Shown: in pieces, positions 54,546 through 62,641 of the stretch
Position numbering within the stretch: the stretch's first letter is position 1
Layout of the letters: each line of letters starts with the position of its first letter
Source: Cryomorphaceae bacterium BACL29 MAG-121220-bin8
GTDB taxonomy: Bacteria; Bacteroidota; Bacteroidia; Flavobacteriales; Flavobacteriaceae
Assembly: GCA_905181705.1 (NCBI GenBank)
Contig: CAJIYP010000003.1
Location: 793,810-857,809, forward strand
DNA length: 64,000 nucleotides
Direction: 5' to 3'
The notes under the pieces: generated by a model
Told to the model about the DNA's origin: nothing
Databases searched by the model: none
The model's input: the letters and a program-made list of their open reading frames with translations, nothing else
Position numbers and translations under genes: made by a program

Positions 54546-55415
54546 ATTTTTTAAATGATTTAAAATATTTTCTGATACCTTGTCAAAAGAGTCTTGTATC
54601 AACCAGTGAGAGGAGTGCATTTTTTTAATAGAATAGTTGGCTTTAATATACTTGGCAGTTTCATCCACAGCTTTTTCTCCAATTGCCATGTCTTTTGTCC
54701 CGTATATCATTAAAGTAGGCACTAATATCTCTCCAATTTTTCTGGTACTTCTTAAATTAGTTGCCCTATACCAATGTAGCATAGTTTTCAAAGCATTTTT
54801 TTGACTAAACACTTTTAAATAAGCCTCAATCTCTTCTTTATCACTACTTTTCCAAAGAGTTTTTAAATTGCGGAAACTGAACATTTTAAAATAAAGCTCA
54901 GGAAAAAAATTTATTCTAAATAGCTTAATGTAATAACTTTTTTTCTTTTGAATCTTATCACTTGACATAGCGTGACTAAAGGCATCTAGGTGGGGTACAG
55001 AAAGCGCGGAGTAGCTAATGATTTTTTCTTTAAACATAGAGCTCAATACCCAGCCTATGGCAGCCCCCCAATCGTGACCAATCAAATGAAACTTATTTGC
55101 ATTAAAAGCACTGGCAATGTTTATTATGTCCTTTGATAATTTATTGATTTTGTAATCACTAATTTTTAAAGGTCTTGCCCCTTTACTATATCCTCTTTGA
55201 TCAGGTGCAATAACCTTGTAATTTTTAGAATCCAAAACTTTAATCAGTTTGTGCCACATCCTTGATGTTTCAGGAAATCCATGAAGTAAGATAACGGTAT
55301 CGCCAGTATTTTTCATTCCACTTACTCTACAAGTAAATGTTAGATTTTGATCTACAGAAACATCAGCAAAACTTTCATCATTTATCTGGTAATATTTAAT
55401 TTTTGACTCATTCAT
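54540..55415 (-). CDS. alpha/beta hydrolase, epoxide-hydrolase-like
   Basis: 291 aa. VILLHGFPETSRMWHKLIKV (HGFPE), KVIAPDQRGYSKGARP, HLIGHDWGAAIGWVLS (nucleophile Asp in GHDWG), MIYGTKDMAIGEKAVD and KMHSSHWLIQDS (His). The Asp nucleophile and HGFPE motif favour an epoxide hydrolase or haloalkane-type enzyme rather than an esterase. Confidence 0.86.
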   Translation of the reverse strand: MNESKIKYYQINDESFADVSVDQNLTFTCRVSGMKNTGDTVILLHGFPETSRMWHKLIKVLDSKNYKVIAPDQRGYSKGARPLKISDYKINKLSKDIINIASAFNANKFHLIGHDWGAAIGWVLSSMFKEKIISYSALSVPHLDAFSHAMSSDKIQKKKSYYIKLFRINFFPELYFKMFSFRNLKTLWKSSDKEEIEAYLKVFSQKNALKTMLHWYRATNLRSTRKIGEILVPTLMIYGTKDMAIGEKAVDETAKYIKANYSIKKMHSSHWLIQDSFDKVSENILNHLKNL

Positions 55416-55511
55416 TTTTATAAATATAATTATAAGAAGTTATTCATCTAGTGAAATACAACAAAAAGCATTGAATTATTTTTTATAGGATTTCCTTTGT
55501 AAGTTTATATT

Positions 55512-56180
55512 ATGATTTTATCAAATGCAATATTTAGTTTTTTTAAAAAACTTCATTCAAATAATAATCGTGATTGGTTTTTAAAGCATAAGCCAACTTT
55601 TAAATCACACGAATCTCAAGTGAAAATTTTTGGAGAGGAGTTGAAAAACAGATTAAATAAGTTCGATGATATTGATAGCTTTAAAGTGTTTCGTATTTAC
55701 CGAGATGTAAGATTTTCTAAAGATAAAACCCCTTTTAAAACCCATTTTGGATTGACATGGCACCGAATTAAGCCTCAATTTCGAGGGGGGTATTATTTAC
55801 ACATATCTCCTGGCAATAACTTTTTAGCATGTGGGTTTTGGGATCCTAACCCCAGTGATCTTAAAAGAATTCGTCAAGAATTTATGTATGATGCAAAAGA
55901 ATTTAAAGATATAATGAAAACCCCTTCTTTTCATTCTACATGGGGAGAACTTAAAGGAAGTGAGCTTAAAACTGCTCCAAGAGGTATGGACAAAAACCAT
56001 CCAGAAATAGAGTTAATTAGAAAAAAGCAATATATATTTTCCATTACTTACTCTAACAAAGAAGTGTGTGAGATAGATTTTATTGACAGAGTAGAAGAAG
56101 CAATTAAAAAAGTTCAGCCGTTTGTGAATTATATGTCAGAAGTTCTAACTACAGATGAAAATGGAGAATCAATATTATAG
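55512..56180 (+). CDS. DUF2461 family protein
   Basis: 222 aa. Characteristic DUF2461 strings: LHSNNNRDWFLKHKPTFKSH, FRIYRDVRFSKDKTPFKTHF, GGYYLHISPGNNFLACGFWD and KTAPRGMDKNHPEIELIRKK. Function unknown though widespread. Complete, stands alone on the plus strand. Confidence 0.88.
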   Translation: MILSNAIFSFFKKLHSNNNRDWFLKHKPTFKSHESQVKIFGEELKNRLNKFDDIDSFKVFRIYRDVRFSKDKTPFKTHFGLTWHRIKPQFRGGYYLHISPGNNFLACGFWDPNPSDLKRIRQEFMYDAKEFKDIMKTPSFHSTWGELKGSELKTAPRGMDKNHPEIELIRKKQYIFSITYSNKEVCEIDFIDRVEEAIKKVQPFVNYMSEVLTTDENGESIL

Positions 56181-56187
56181 CTCTTGG

Positions 56188-57111
56188 TTAGTTGCTATTT
56201 ATAAAATTTAATAATAAACCCAAGCTTTCTAATGGTCTTTCCTCCATTGGAATGTGGCCAGTTTCTTGCATTATGTCGATTCTAACGTTTGCTATTGCAT
56301 CCTTGAAAAACTTAGAATTAGAAACAGGTATCCATGCGTCTTCATTCCCCCATATAATTTGAGTAGGAGCTGAAATTAGCTTTAGTCTATTTGTATGGTC
56401 TTTAGGTTTTAAAAGCGATCTGCTAATAAATGATTTCCTGTTGTTCTCCCTTAAAATCATGTCCCTATAGGTATCTATTTTAAGATCTGTTAATTTGTTT
56501 TCGTCATAGTAAACTTCTTTTAAAGTATTTTTTATAAAAAACCTAGGAGTAACGTATCTGAGTATTTTATTAATTATAGGCGCTCTTGCTAGTTTAATTA
56601 CCAAAGGACTTTCGTTGTCGTTGTTTAAAAATCCTCCAGGGCTTAATAGGCTTAAAAGCTGAACCTTTTCAGGGTAAACAGAAGCATAGTACCATGAGAT
56701 TGATCCTCCAAGTGAATTTCCTGATAGAATAAAATCATTTAGTTTTAGTTGATTTACAAATGAGTTAAGAAATTCAGAATATTCAGAAATGGAGTATTTG
56801 TTCTCAGGGTGAGGCCCAGTTAACCCATAAGCTGGAAGATCTAATCTAATTACACGATAGCTATTTTTTAATTTATCAGTCCATTTGTCCCAAGTGTGCA
56901 AAGAAGCCCCTGTCCCGTGTAATAAAATAATAGTCTCCCCTTTCCCTTGGTCACGATAATGAACATTCATTCCGTCTATTTCAATAAATTTTGAATATTG
57001 ATTAGCATACTTACTCATTAAATTTGAAACTGGAATATCAGGGGAATATAATATTAGTCCAAGTATAATTACGACACAAGAAAATATTGAAACTAAACTT
57101 CTGAACTTCAT
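56188..57111 (-). CDS. alpha/beta hydrolase, membrane-anchored
   Basis: 307 aa. An N-terminal hydrophobic anchor or signal (FRSLVSIFSCVVIILGLILY), then VHYRDQGKGETIILLHGTGA, RLDLPAYGLTGPHPE, FILSGNSLGGSISWYYAS (GNSLGG nucleophile), IIWGNEDAWIPVSNS and QETGHIPMEERP. Ser-Asp-His triad complete. Periplasm-facing esterase or lipase; the substrate is unknown. Confidence 0.86.
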   Translation of the reverse strand: MKFRSLVSIFSCVVIILGLILYSPDIPVSNLMSKYANQYSKFIEIDGMNVHYRDQGKGETIILLHGTGASLHTWDKWTDKLKNSYRVIRLDLPAYGLTGPHPENKYSISEYSEFLNSFVNQLKLNDFILSGNSLGGSISWYYASVYPEKVQLLSLLSPGGFLNNDNESPLVIKLARAPIINKILRYVTPRFFIKNTLKEVYYDENKLTDLKIDTYRDMILRENNRKSFISRSLLKPKDHTNRLKLISAPTQIIWGNEDAWIPVSNSKFFKDAIANVRIDIMQETGHIPMEERPLESLGLLLNFINSN

Positions 57112-57169
57112 TATTATGTATAATTCAATTAATATAAAGAATTATTTTACAATTAGTTAACAAAGAATC

Positions 57170-59014
57170 TTATTCTACTGTAACTGATTTAGCTAAGTTT
57201 CTTGGTTGATCTACATCACATCCTTTTTTGTCAGCGATATAATATGACAATAGCTGAAGGGGAATATTTGCTAAAATAGGAGCGATTAATTCATCACATT
57301 CTGGAATTTCAATAAAATGATCTGCAATAACTTCAATCTCCTTGTCTCCCTCTGATACTATCGCAATAACTTCAGCTTCTCGTGCTTTTATTTCCATTAT
57401 GTTACTAACTACTTTTTGGTAATTGCCTTTTTTAGTAGCAATCACTACAACTGGCATGTTTTTATCAATTAAAGCAATTGGGCCGTGTTTCATTTCAGCA
57501 GCAGGATAACCTTCTGCATGAATGTAGGATATTTCTTTAAGTTTAAGAGCGCCTTCTAGTGCAATAGGAAAATTGTATCCTCTTCCTAAATAAAGAAAAT
57601 TGGAAGCTTTTAAAAATTTGTTAGCAATACTTTCAGCTTTTTTAGCAGAAGAAAGAACTTTTTCAATAGTTTCAGGGAGATTAGATAATTCCTTTAAAAC
57701 TCTTTTGTACCTTTTTTCCTCAATTGTATTCATTCTATTTCCAATATCAAGTGCCATTAGTAAAAGCAGACTGATTTGACAGGAAAAAGCTTTAGTAGAA
57801 GCTACTCCAATTTCTGAACCAGCATGAGTATATATTCCCGTATCGGTTTCGCGAGCAATGGAAGATCCAACAACATTGCAAATTCCATACAAAAATGCAC
57901 CTCTTTTTTTAGCCATTTTTACAGCGGCTAAAGTATCTGCTGTTTCACCAGATTGAGAAATGGGAATTACTATATCACCTTTATTAATAATGGGGTTTCT
58001 ATAACGAAATTCAGAGGCATATTCTACTTCAACAGGGATCCTTAAAAGTTCTTCAAAAAAATACTCACCAAGTAAACTTGCATGCCATGAGGTTCCGCAG
58101 GAAATAAAAATTATTCTTGTAGCAGATTTAAATTTGTTAAAATGCTCTTCAATTGAAGATATTTTAATTGGAAGGGATTGCGAAAGTAAACGCCCTCTAA
58201 AAGTGTCCTTTATTGATTGAGGTTGTTCAAATATTTCTTTTAACATAAAATGTGCATATCCTCCTTTTTCAACCTCTTCAATATTATGTTTTAGGTTTTC
58301 TATGTAAGGATCGATAATGGAATCTTTTTTAATTTCTCTTAAAGTGAGACCTTTTTTAAGGCTAATGATTGCCATTTCGTGATCATTTAAGTAAATACAC
58401 CTTTTTGTAAATTCTAAAAAAGGGGATGGGTCAGACCCTATATAATATTCAGAATCACCAACTCCAATTGCTAATGGACTTCCCAGTTTAGCAGTAACGA
58501 TTTCTGTGGGGTTGGTAGAATCAAAAACCACAATAGCATATGCCCCCACCACCTGCTTAAGAGCTAAAAGAACTGCTTTACCTAATTTAACTTTTTTAGT
58601 CTTTTTGACCTCTTCAATTAAGTTCACAAGAACCTCAGAATCAGTTTCAGATTTAAACAAATATCCTTTTTTGGAGAGTATAGCCTTTAAAGCATCGTAA
58701 TTTTCAATAATTCCATTATGAATCAGAGATAAATCTCCAGAGTTTGATAAATGAGGATGTGAATTAATTTTATTAGGAGGACCATGAGTTGCCCATCTAG
58801 TGTGTCCAATGCCTATGCATCCCTTTTGTTCTTTTCCATTTTTGTAGAGAACCTCCAAATCGGAAACTTTTCCTTTAGCTTTCTTTACAGATGCTTTTTT
58901 ATCATAAAGCATGATTCCTGAAGAATCATAACCTCTATATTCTAATTTTTTTAAACCATTTATTAAAATAGGATAAGCATCTTTATTACCAATATATCCA
59001 ACAATTCCACACAT
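57170..59014 (-). CDS. glmS: glutamine--fructose-6-phosphate aminotransferase
   Basis: 614 aa. MCGIVGYIGNKDAYPILING has the N-terminal nucleophile Cys2, followed by KKLEYRGYDSSGI, HTRWATHGPPN and HNGIIENYDALKA of the glutaminase domain. Two SIS domains follow: FISCGTSWHASLLGE, IPISQSGETADTLAAVKMA, EGYPAAEMKHGPIALIDK, and the end CDVDQPRNLAKSVTVE. Makes glucosamine-6-phosphate. Its ATG directly abuts the stop of the GNAT gene; no glmS ribozyme is visible in that junction. Confidence 0.97.
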   Translation of the reverse strand: MCGIVGYIGNKDAYPILINGLKKLEYRGYDSSGIMLYDKKASVKKAKGKVSDLEVLYKNGKEQKGCIGIGHTRWATHGPPNKINSHPHLSNSGDLSLIHNGIIENYDALKAILSKKGYLFKSETDSEVLVNLIEEVKKTKKVKLGKAVLLALKQVVGAYAIVVFDSTNPTEIVTAKLGSPLAIGVGDSEYYIGSDPSPFLEFTKRCIYLNDHEMAIISLKKGLTLREIKKDSIIDPYIENLKHNIEEVEKGGYAHFMLKEIFEQPQSIKDTFRGRLLSQSLPIKISSIEEHFNKFKSATRIIFISCGTSWHASLLGEYFFEELLRIPVEVEYASEFRYRNPIINKGDIVIPISQSGETADTLAAVKMAKKRGAFLYGICNVVGSSIARETDTGIYTHAGSEIGVASTKAFSCQISLLLLMALDIGNRMNTIEEKRYKRVLKELSNLPETIEKVLSSAKKAESIANKFLKASNFLYLGRGYNFPIALEGALKLKEISYIHAEGYPAAEMKHGPIALIDKNMPVVVIATKKGNYQKVVSNIMEIKAREAEVIAIVSEGDKEIEVIADHFIEIPECDELIAPILANIPLQLLSYYIADKKGCDVDQPRNLAKSVTVE

Positions 59015-59416
59015 TTAATTATTTCTTAAAACCATTTGTATTTCATTCACATTAAATCCGATTTTTTCATAAAAAGGAACATTTTTCTCAGAGGAACTTA
59101 GTATAGTTTTGTCACAACCTTTTGCTCTAGATTGTTCAATTAAATTTTCAATTAATTTTTTTCCAATCCCATTCCCTCTCTGATTTGAATCAACTGCAAC
59201 ATCCTCGATAAGACCCATTATTCTTGTTAATTTTTCAATAACATATAGAGAGGCCACACCAACAATTAAGCCGTCTAGTTCAGCTACTATTGTTATACAT
59301 CTTGAATCGGTAAGATTATTAGAAAAGAGAGTTTTATTATACCTTGGACTAAATGAATTAACCAGAAGATTAATTACTTGATCAACATCATTAGTACAGA
59401 TTCTACGTATTTTCAT
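59015..59416 (-). CDS. GNAT acetyltransferase resembling GNA1 (glucosamine-6-phosphate N-acetyltransferase)
   Basis: 133 aa from MKIRRICTNDVDQVINLL; the track adds 7 codons. The C-terminal half, GLIEDVAVDSNQRGNGIGKK, LIENLIEQSRAKGC, then NVPFYEKIGFNVNEIQMVLR, closely recalls eukaryotic GNA1 (xxEDVVVxxxxRGxxLGKxL, CYKxxLDCxxxNVxFYEKxGF). RGNGIG is the acetyl-CoA P-loop. Its stop abuts the glmS start, so substrate and product enzymes would be co-made. The GNA1 function is inference; a generic GNAT cannot be excluded. Confidence 0.65.
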   Translation of the reverse strand: MKIRRICTNDVDQVINLLVNSFSPRYNKTLFSNNLTDSRCITIVAELDGLIVGVASLYVIEKLTRIMGLIEDVAVDSNQRGNGIGKKLIENLIEQSRAKGCDKTILSSSEKNVPFYEKIGFNVNEIQMVLRNN

Positions 59417-59495
59417 AAAAAAAGTGAAAATACTCAATTAATCGATAATAAAAAGAAATTAGTCGTTAAAAAATTATCTTTAAGAGATTTTATTA

Positions 59496-60057
59496 TTAAA
59501 AGCTTAAAGTGACTTCAAGCTCTATTTCATCTAAAATTAGTTTGTCTCCAAGGTTTTCAAAGAAAGATCCCGAATTAAATCTAACATTGTGTTTGCTTCT
59601 GTCGAAAGTTAGAGAACTGAACCAGTTATCTCCATCTTTTTTCATTTCAAACTCAACAGGGGAAGAAATCCCCTTAATAGTTAAATTCCCAGATACTTTT
59701 AGTAGATCACCATCTTTAGTGCTAGAGTTAATTTCTAAAGTAGATTCTGTAAATTCTTCAGTTGAAAAAAAATCATCACCTTTAAGGTGACCCTCTAATC
59801 TCGCTTTTGATTTTCCTGCTAAATCCTCTACATTAATTGTAGTCATGTCTACAATAAACTTACCATGTTTCAATAACATCATCGGAAAATGTTACAGATC
59901 CACTTTTGAATTTTAAAGAACCAGAATGAGAACTATTAGTGATTTTTTTACCCGCCCATTTAACAGTGCTTTTTTCTACATTTAAATCAACTTTTTGTGC
60001 TGAAATAATGAAAGATGATAATAATAGTATTATTGATAAAGACTTGATTGTTTTCAT
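59496..60057 (-). pseudogene. YceI family protein, single-base frameshift near 59865
   Basis: Two track ORFs (59860-60057 and 59496-59882) join to about 186 aa when one T is removed near 59865: TFSDDVIETG continues KFIVDMTTINVEDLAGKSKA. Signal peptide MKTIKSLSIILLLSSFIISA. YceI traits: VDLNVEKSTVKWAGKKIT at the start and LTFDRSKHNVRFNSG. A periplasmic lipocalin-like isoprenoid-binding fold. Probably intact in the organism. Confidence 0.85.
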
Positions 60058-60113
60058 TTAGAATAGTTTAAAATTAATTTACGTTGTGAATTGTAACAGG
60101 TTAAATAACTTGA

Positions 60114-60245
60114 CTAGCTTCCTCTTCCTACTTTTCTTACTCCCCCAGACTTGGCATTGTTATTTTTATTAGCGAATTTTTGCTTTGCTCCTTTTTTGCC
60201 AGGAGTTTGCTTTTCCATCCTGTTTCCGAAAAATTTACTTCCCAT
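60114..60245 (-). CDS. 43-aa basic conserved small protein
   Basis: Too short for the track. Reads MGSKFFGNRMEKQTPGKKGA, KQKFANKNNNAKSGGVRKVG then RGS. I recall very similar short basic proteins in many Bacteroidota. Highly basic, disordered; an RNA- or ribosome-associated role would be a guess. Confidence 0.65.
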   Translation of the reverse strand: MGSKFFGNRMEKQTPGKKGAKQKFANKNNNAKSGGVRKVGRGS

Positions 60246-60289
60246 AATTATTTGATATTATTTATTAAAAGTAATAAAAGAAGGTTGAA

Positions 60290-60964
60290 TTAGGCTAATA
60301 ATTGTTCAAAAAATCCGCCAATTTTTTTTTCTTTATCAATAAAATGAATTTCTAATATCCAGTTTTTAATATTGCCATCCTTATTTTTTTTAAGCATATT
60401 CTCATTATTGTTGGGATGAACGTAATTTGTTTTGTCTTCTTTTTCTAATTTTTCGTGTGGATAATGACCAATAATATGACCCGCAATCTCTCCTCCAAAT
60501 TCCCAACCATATTTGTGCGCTAATCTTGTAGCATAATCGTACAGCTGTGCTCCAGTTATTTCTTTTTGTTTTTCAAAATAAGATTTACATTCATACCATG
60601 CAGATTCAATATCGGTTTTCAATTTTACTTTATAAGTATCTTTTCCAATCACATAAGTTCTTCCAAAATCAGCCTCCCATTCTTCAAATATGGGTCCAAA
60701 GTCTATGAAAAGAATATCGTCCTCTTTCAGAGTTAAGTTTTTCGGATTTTCATTGTACGGTTCTAAGGTGTTTTCTCCACAACGAACAATTCTTTTGTGC
60801 CAGTATTTTTTAATCCCGTACATTTCATAGGCTAAATCAAAAATAGAAACGTTTATTTCTTTCTCAGTTTTTCCGGGTAATAAAAGGTTTCTGGATTCAA
60901 TTTCTTGAAAAAGCTTAGATGCTTTCTTCTCAGCTTCTATCAAATTAATTAAAATGGAATTCAA
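60290..60964 (-). CDS. M24 family metallopeptidase-like protein
   Basis: 224 aa. Creatinase/aminopeptidase P-like fold without an N-terminal domain. Metal residues: DDILFIDFGPIFEEWEADFG (Asp, Asp), EFGGEIAGHIIGHYPHEKLE (His) and ILEIHFIDKEKKIGGFFEQL (Glu, Glu). May be a peptidase or a non-proteolytic M24 protein. Its start overlaps the ParB-like gene end by 4 nt. Confidence 0.82.
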   Translation of the reverse strand: MNSILINLIEAEKKASKLFQEIESRNLLLPGKTEKEINVSIFDLAYEMYGIKKYWHKRIVRCGENTLEPYNENPKNLTLKEDDILFIDFGPIFEEWEADFGRTYVIGKDTYKVKLKTDIESAWYECKSYFEKQKEITGAQLYDYATRLAHKYGWEFGGEIAGHIIGHYPHEKLEKEDKTNYVHPNNNENMLKKNKDGNIKNWILEIHFIDKEKKIGGFFEQLLA

Positions 60965-61404
60965 TTCTTGAAATTTAATTTAAATAAACTGGAAAGCAGG
61001 ATAACTGGCTCCCATATTTTAGATTTGTTACAATAAACAACGTGACTAGTGCTTTTGGGCTCAAGAAATTCTTTTTTTAATCCACAATCTATTATTTGAT
61101 TTTTTGAGAAATTTTCTTTTAAACCTGTCTTTATTTGATTAGAAAAATAATCTAATTTTGTTACAGGTATCTTCTTAAAACCCAATTTTTTTAAGGCAAA
61201 AAACCTATGGTGTCCATCAATTATAACCATGCTTTTGGAACAGCATAATATAGAAGAGACTACAATAGATTCATTAAAAGTATTTAAGTAGTTTATTAAC
61301 AAAGAAGTTTTTTCATCAATTACTTTTTCGTGAGGATGAATCATTTTTGGTGAGATCAATGATAGACCTTCAACTAGATTTTTTTCAAAAGAAATAGAGT
61401 ACAT
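60961..61404 (-). CDS. ParB-fold protein, SerK (serine kinase)-like
   Basis: 147 aa. VIIDGHHRFFALKKLGFKKI carries the DGHHR motif of the ParB/sulfiredoxin fold as found in free-serine kinases (SerK/SbnI), and EPKSTSHVVY fits the KST-H element near their C-terminus. ATP-binding Glu before the motif (LSLISPKMIHPHEKVI) is plausible. No DNA-binding helix-turn-helix, so not a chromosome-partition ParB. Translationally coupled to the M24 gene. The kinase activity is inference. Confidence 0.6.
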   Translation of the reverse strand: MYSISFEKNLVEGLSLISPKMIHPHEKVIDEKTSLLINYLNTFNESIVVSSILCCSKSMVIIDGHHRFFALKKLGFKKIPVTKLDYFSNQIKTGLKENFSKNQIIDCGLKKEFLEPKSTSHVVYCNKSKIWEPVILLSSLFKLNFKN

Positions 61405-61406
61405 GG

Positions 61407-61520
61407 TTAATAATAGGTATAGTAAGCCACTAAAAAAGCGATAATTACAAGTAAAATTATACTTGTAGTAACCGCTCCGTATTTATTATTTGAAATCAAA
61501 AAATTATTTTTCTTTTTCAT
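61407..61520 (-). CDS. 37-aa membrane microprotein
   Basis: Reads MKKKNNFLISNNKYGAVTTS then a hydrophobic helix (IILLVIIAFLVAYYTYY). It lies exactly between the outer-membrane-like gene (4 nt) and the ParB-like gene (2 nt) on the same strand. A likely membrane microprotein in the same operon. Confidence 0.5.
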   Translation of the reverse strand: MKKKNNFLISNNKYGAVTTSIILLVIIAFLVAYYTYY

Positions 61521-61524
61521 TTTT

Positions 61525-62076
61525 TTAGAACCTTTTTCCAATTGAGATACCAGCTCTCACGACTCCCTCAGTATGGTCACTATACACTTCATCATCAGAG
61601 TCGAATAATAAATTTCTTCCAAAACCAGCTAGTAATTCAAAAGTAAAACCCTTTCTGTTTATCCATTTTCTACCTACAGCTAATCCTGGTGCAATTTTGT
61701 GAGATGTAAATTGAGTAAAAACTTCAGCAAATATTCCATAACCCCCAAAATCTTCTGATTGTAAAAAATAAAATCTGTAGTACGGAGTTAAAACAAATTT
61801 ATCATTATAATCATCACCTATATCGCCTTTTCCAGCTAAATTTATAAATAAGGTTGATCCGAATCCTGAATAAGAATTATTAGTTTTTTCATACCCAATT
61901 GTTAAGGCAGGGAATATAAAAAAATCTAAGAAATCAACTTTTAATTCGTTCTTCCCTAAAGAGGAAGTAAACTGTTCAATTTGGGTATCTGACTTAACCA
62001 CTTCCACTTTTTGAACATCCTGTTGAGAGAAAGAAATTAAGGGAAATAACAACAATATTATGATAGCTTTTTTCAT
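61525..62076 (-). CDS. outer-membrane beta-barrel-like protein, DUF3575-like
   Basis: 183 aa. Signal peptide MKKAIIILLLFPLISFSQQ. Alternating beta-strand pattern: ELKVDFLDFFIFPALTIGYE, SGFGSTLFINLAGKGD, FVLTPYYRFYFLQSEDFGGY, GIFAEVFTQFTSHKIAPGLA, VGRKWINRKGFTFELLAGFG and a C-terminal RAGISIGKRF. Similar to Bacteroidota DUF3575-type barrels that follow this motif order. The function is unknown. A strong promoter lies upstream. Confidence 0.75.
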   Translation of the reverse strand: MKKAIIILLLFPLISFSQQDVQKVEVVKSDTQIEQFTSSLGKNELKVDFLDFFIFPALTIGYEKTNNSYSGFGSTLFINLAGKGDIGDDYNDKFVLTPYYRFYFLQSEDFGGYGIFAEVFTQFTSHKIAPGLAVGRKWINRKGFTFELLAGFGRNLLFDSDDEVYSDHTEGVVRAGISIGKRF

Positions 62077-62091
62077 TGTAAAATTTTAATC

Positions 62092-62119
62092 CAAATATAG
62101 TTTTTCTATATTTAATCAA
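62092..62119 (-). promoter_or_regulatory. promoter of the beta-barrel gene (full consensus)
   Basis: On the minus strand TTTTTG is followed after 17 nt by TATATTTG, a perfect TAnnTTTG, about 16 nt before the ATG at 62076. On the opposite strand a weaker TTG-19 nt-TAGTTTTT pair points at the 62128 gene, so this is a divergent promoter region. Confidence 0.6.
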
Positions 62120-62127
62120 AAATTATT

Positions 62128-62577
62128 ATGAAAAAACTGCTATTGATTTTATTGATGATTACTGGTTGTCAAAACGAAAAAAAAGAATCACATATTTTAA
62201 TGAATTCAGATTCTGAAGAAATAACTTTTATACTGGAGCTCTCTACAAAAGATAATCCCATAAAAGATGTTGAAGAGTTCACACAATATTTATCAGATTT
62301 TATAGCGGAAAGAGAACCAAGTTCAGTATATGGATATTTTGTTTCATCTGATGGGAAAAAAGTTTCTTTGATTGAAAGGTATAACAACAGTGAAGATGGG
62401 AAGCAACATGGGATAGATTTTATTAACGGACCTAATTTTGAAAAGTTTTTTGAAATGTTTGAAATAGAGTCATTTATAACTTTAGGAAAAGCTTCAGATG
62501 AATTTAAAATATTTGCCTTAGAGAATGGATTTGAGATTGAATACAGAGAGTCTATAGGAGGATACGTTAGAAGATAA
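62128..62577 (+). CDS. lipoprotein with antibiotic-biosynthesis-monooxygenase-like fold
   Basis: 149 aa. Lipoprotein signal MKKLLLILLMITGCQNEKK. The mature part (ITFILELSTKDNPIKDVEEF, SVYGYFVSSDGKKVSLIERY, KQHGIDFINGPNFEKFFEMF) fits the ABM/dimeric ferredoxin-like barrel fold, where a single copy dimerises. No catalytic residues are obvious, so the oxygenase role is unsure. Confidence 0.6.
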   Translation: MKKLLLILLMITGCQNEKKESHILMNSDSEEITFILELSTKDNPIKDVEEFTQYLSDFIAEREPSSVYGYFVSSDGKKVSLIERYNNSEDGKQHGIDFINGPNFEKFFEMFEIESFITLGKASDEFKIFALENGFEIEYRESIGGYVRR

Positions 62578-62641
62578 TTTCTAAAACTTTTAATAGGGTA
62601 AAATAAAAGTTAAAGAAGAATAACCCAATAGCTTTATTTTA

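Noticed and set aside
57170-59016. glmS ribozyme upstream of glmS
   Set aside because: The glmS ATG abuts the upstream GNAT gene stop, leaving no room for the ribozyme.
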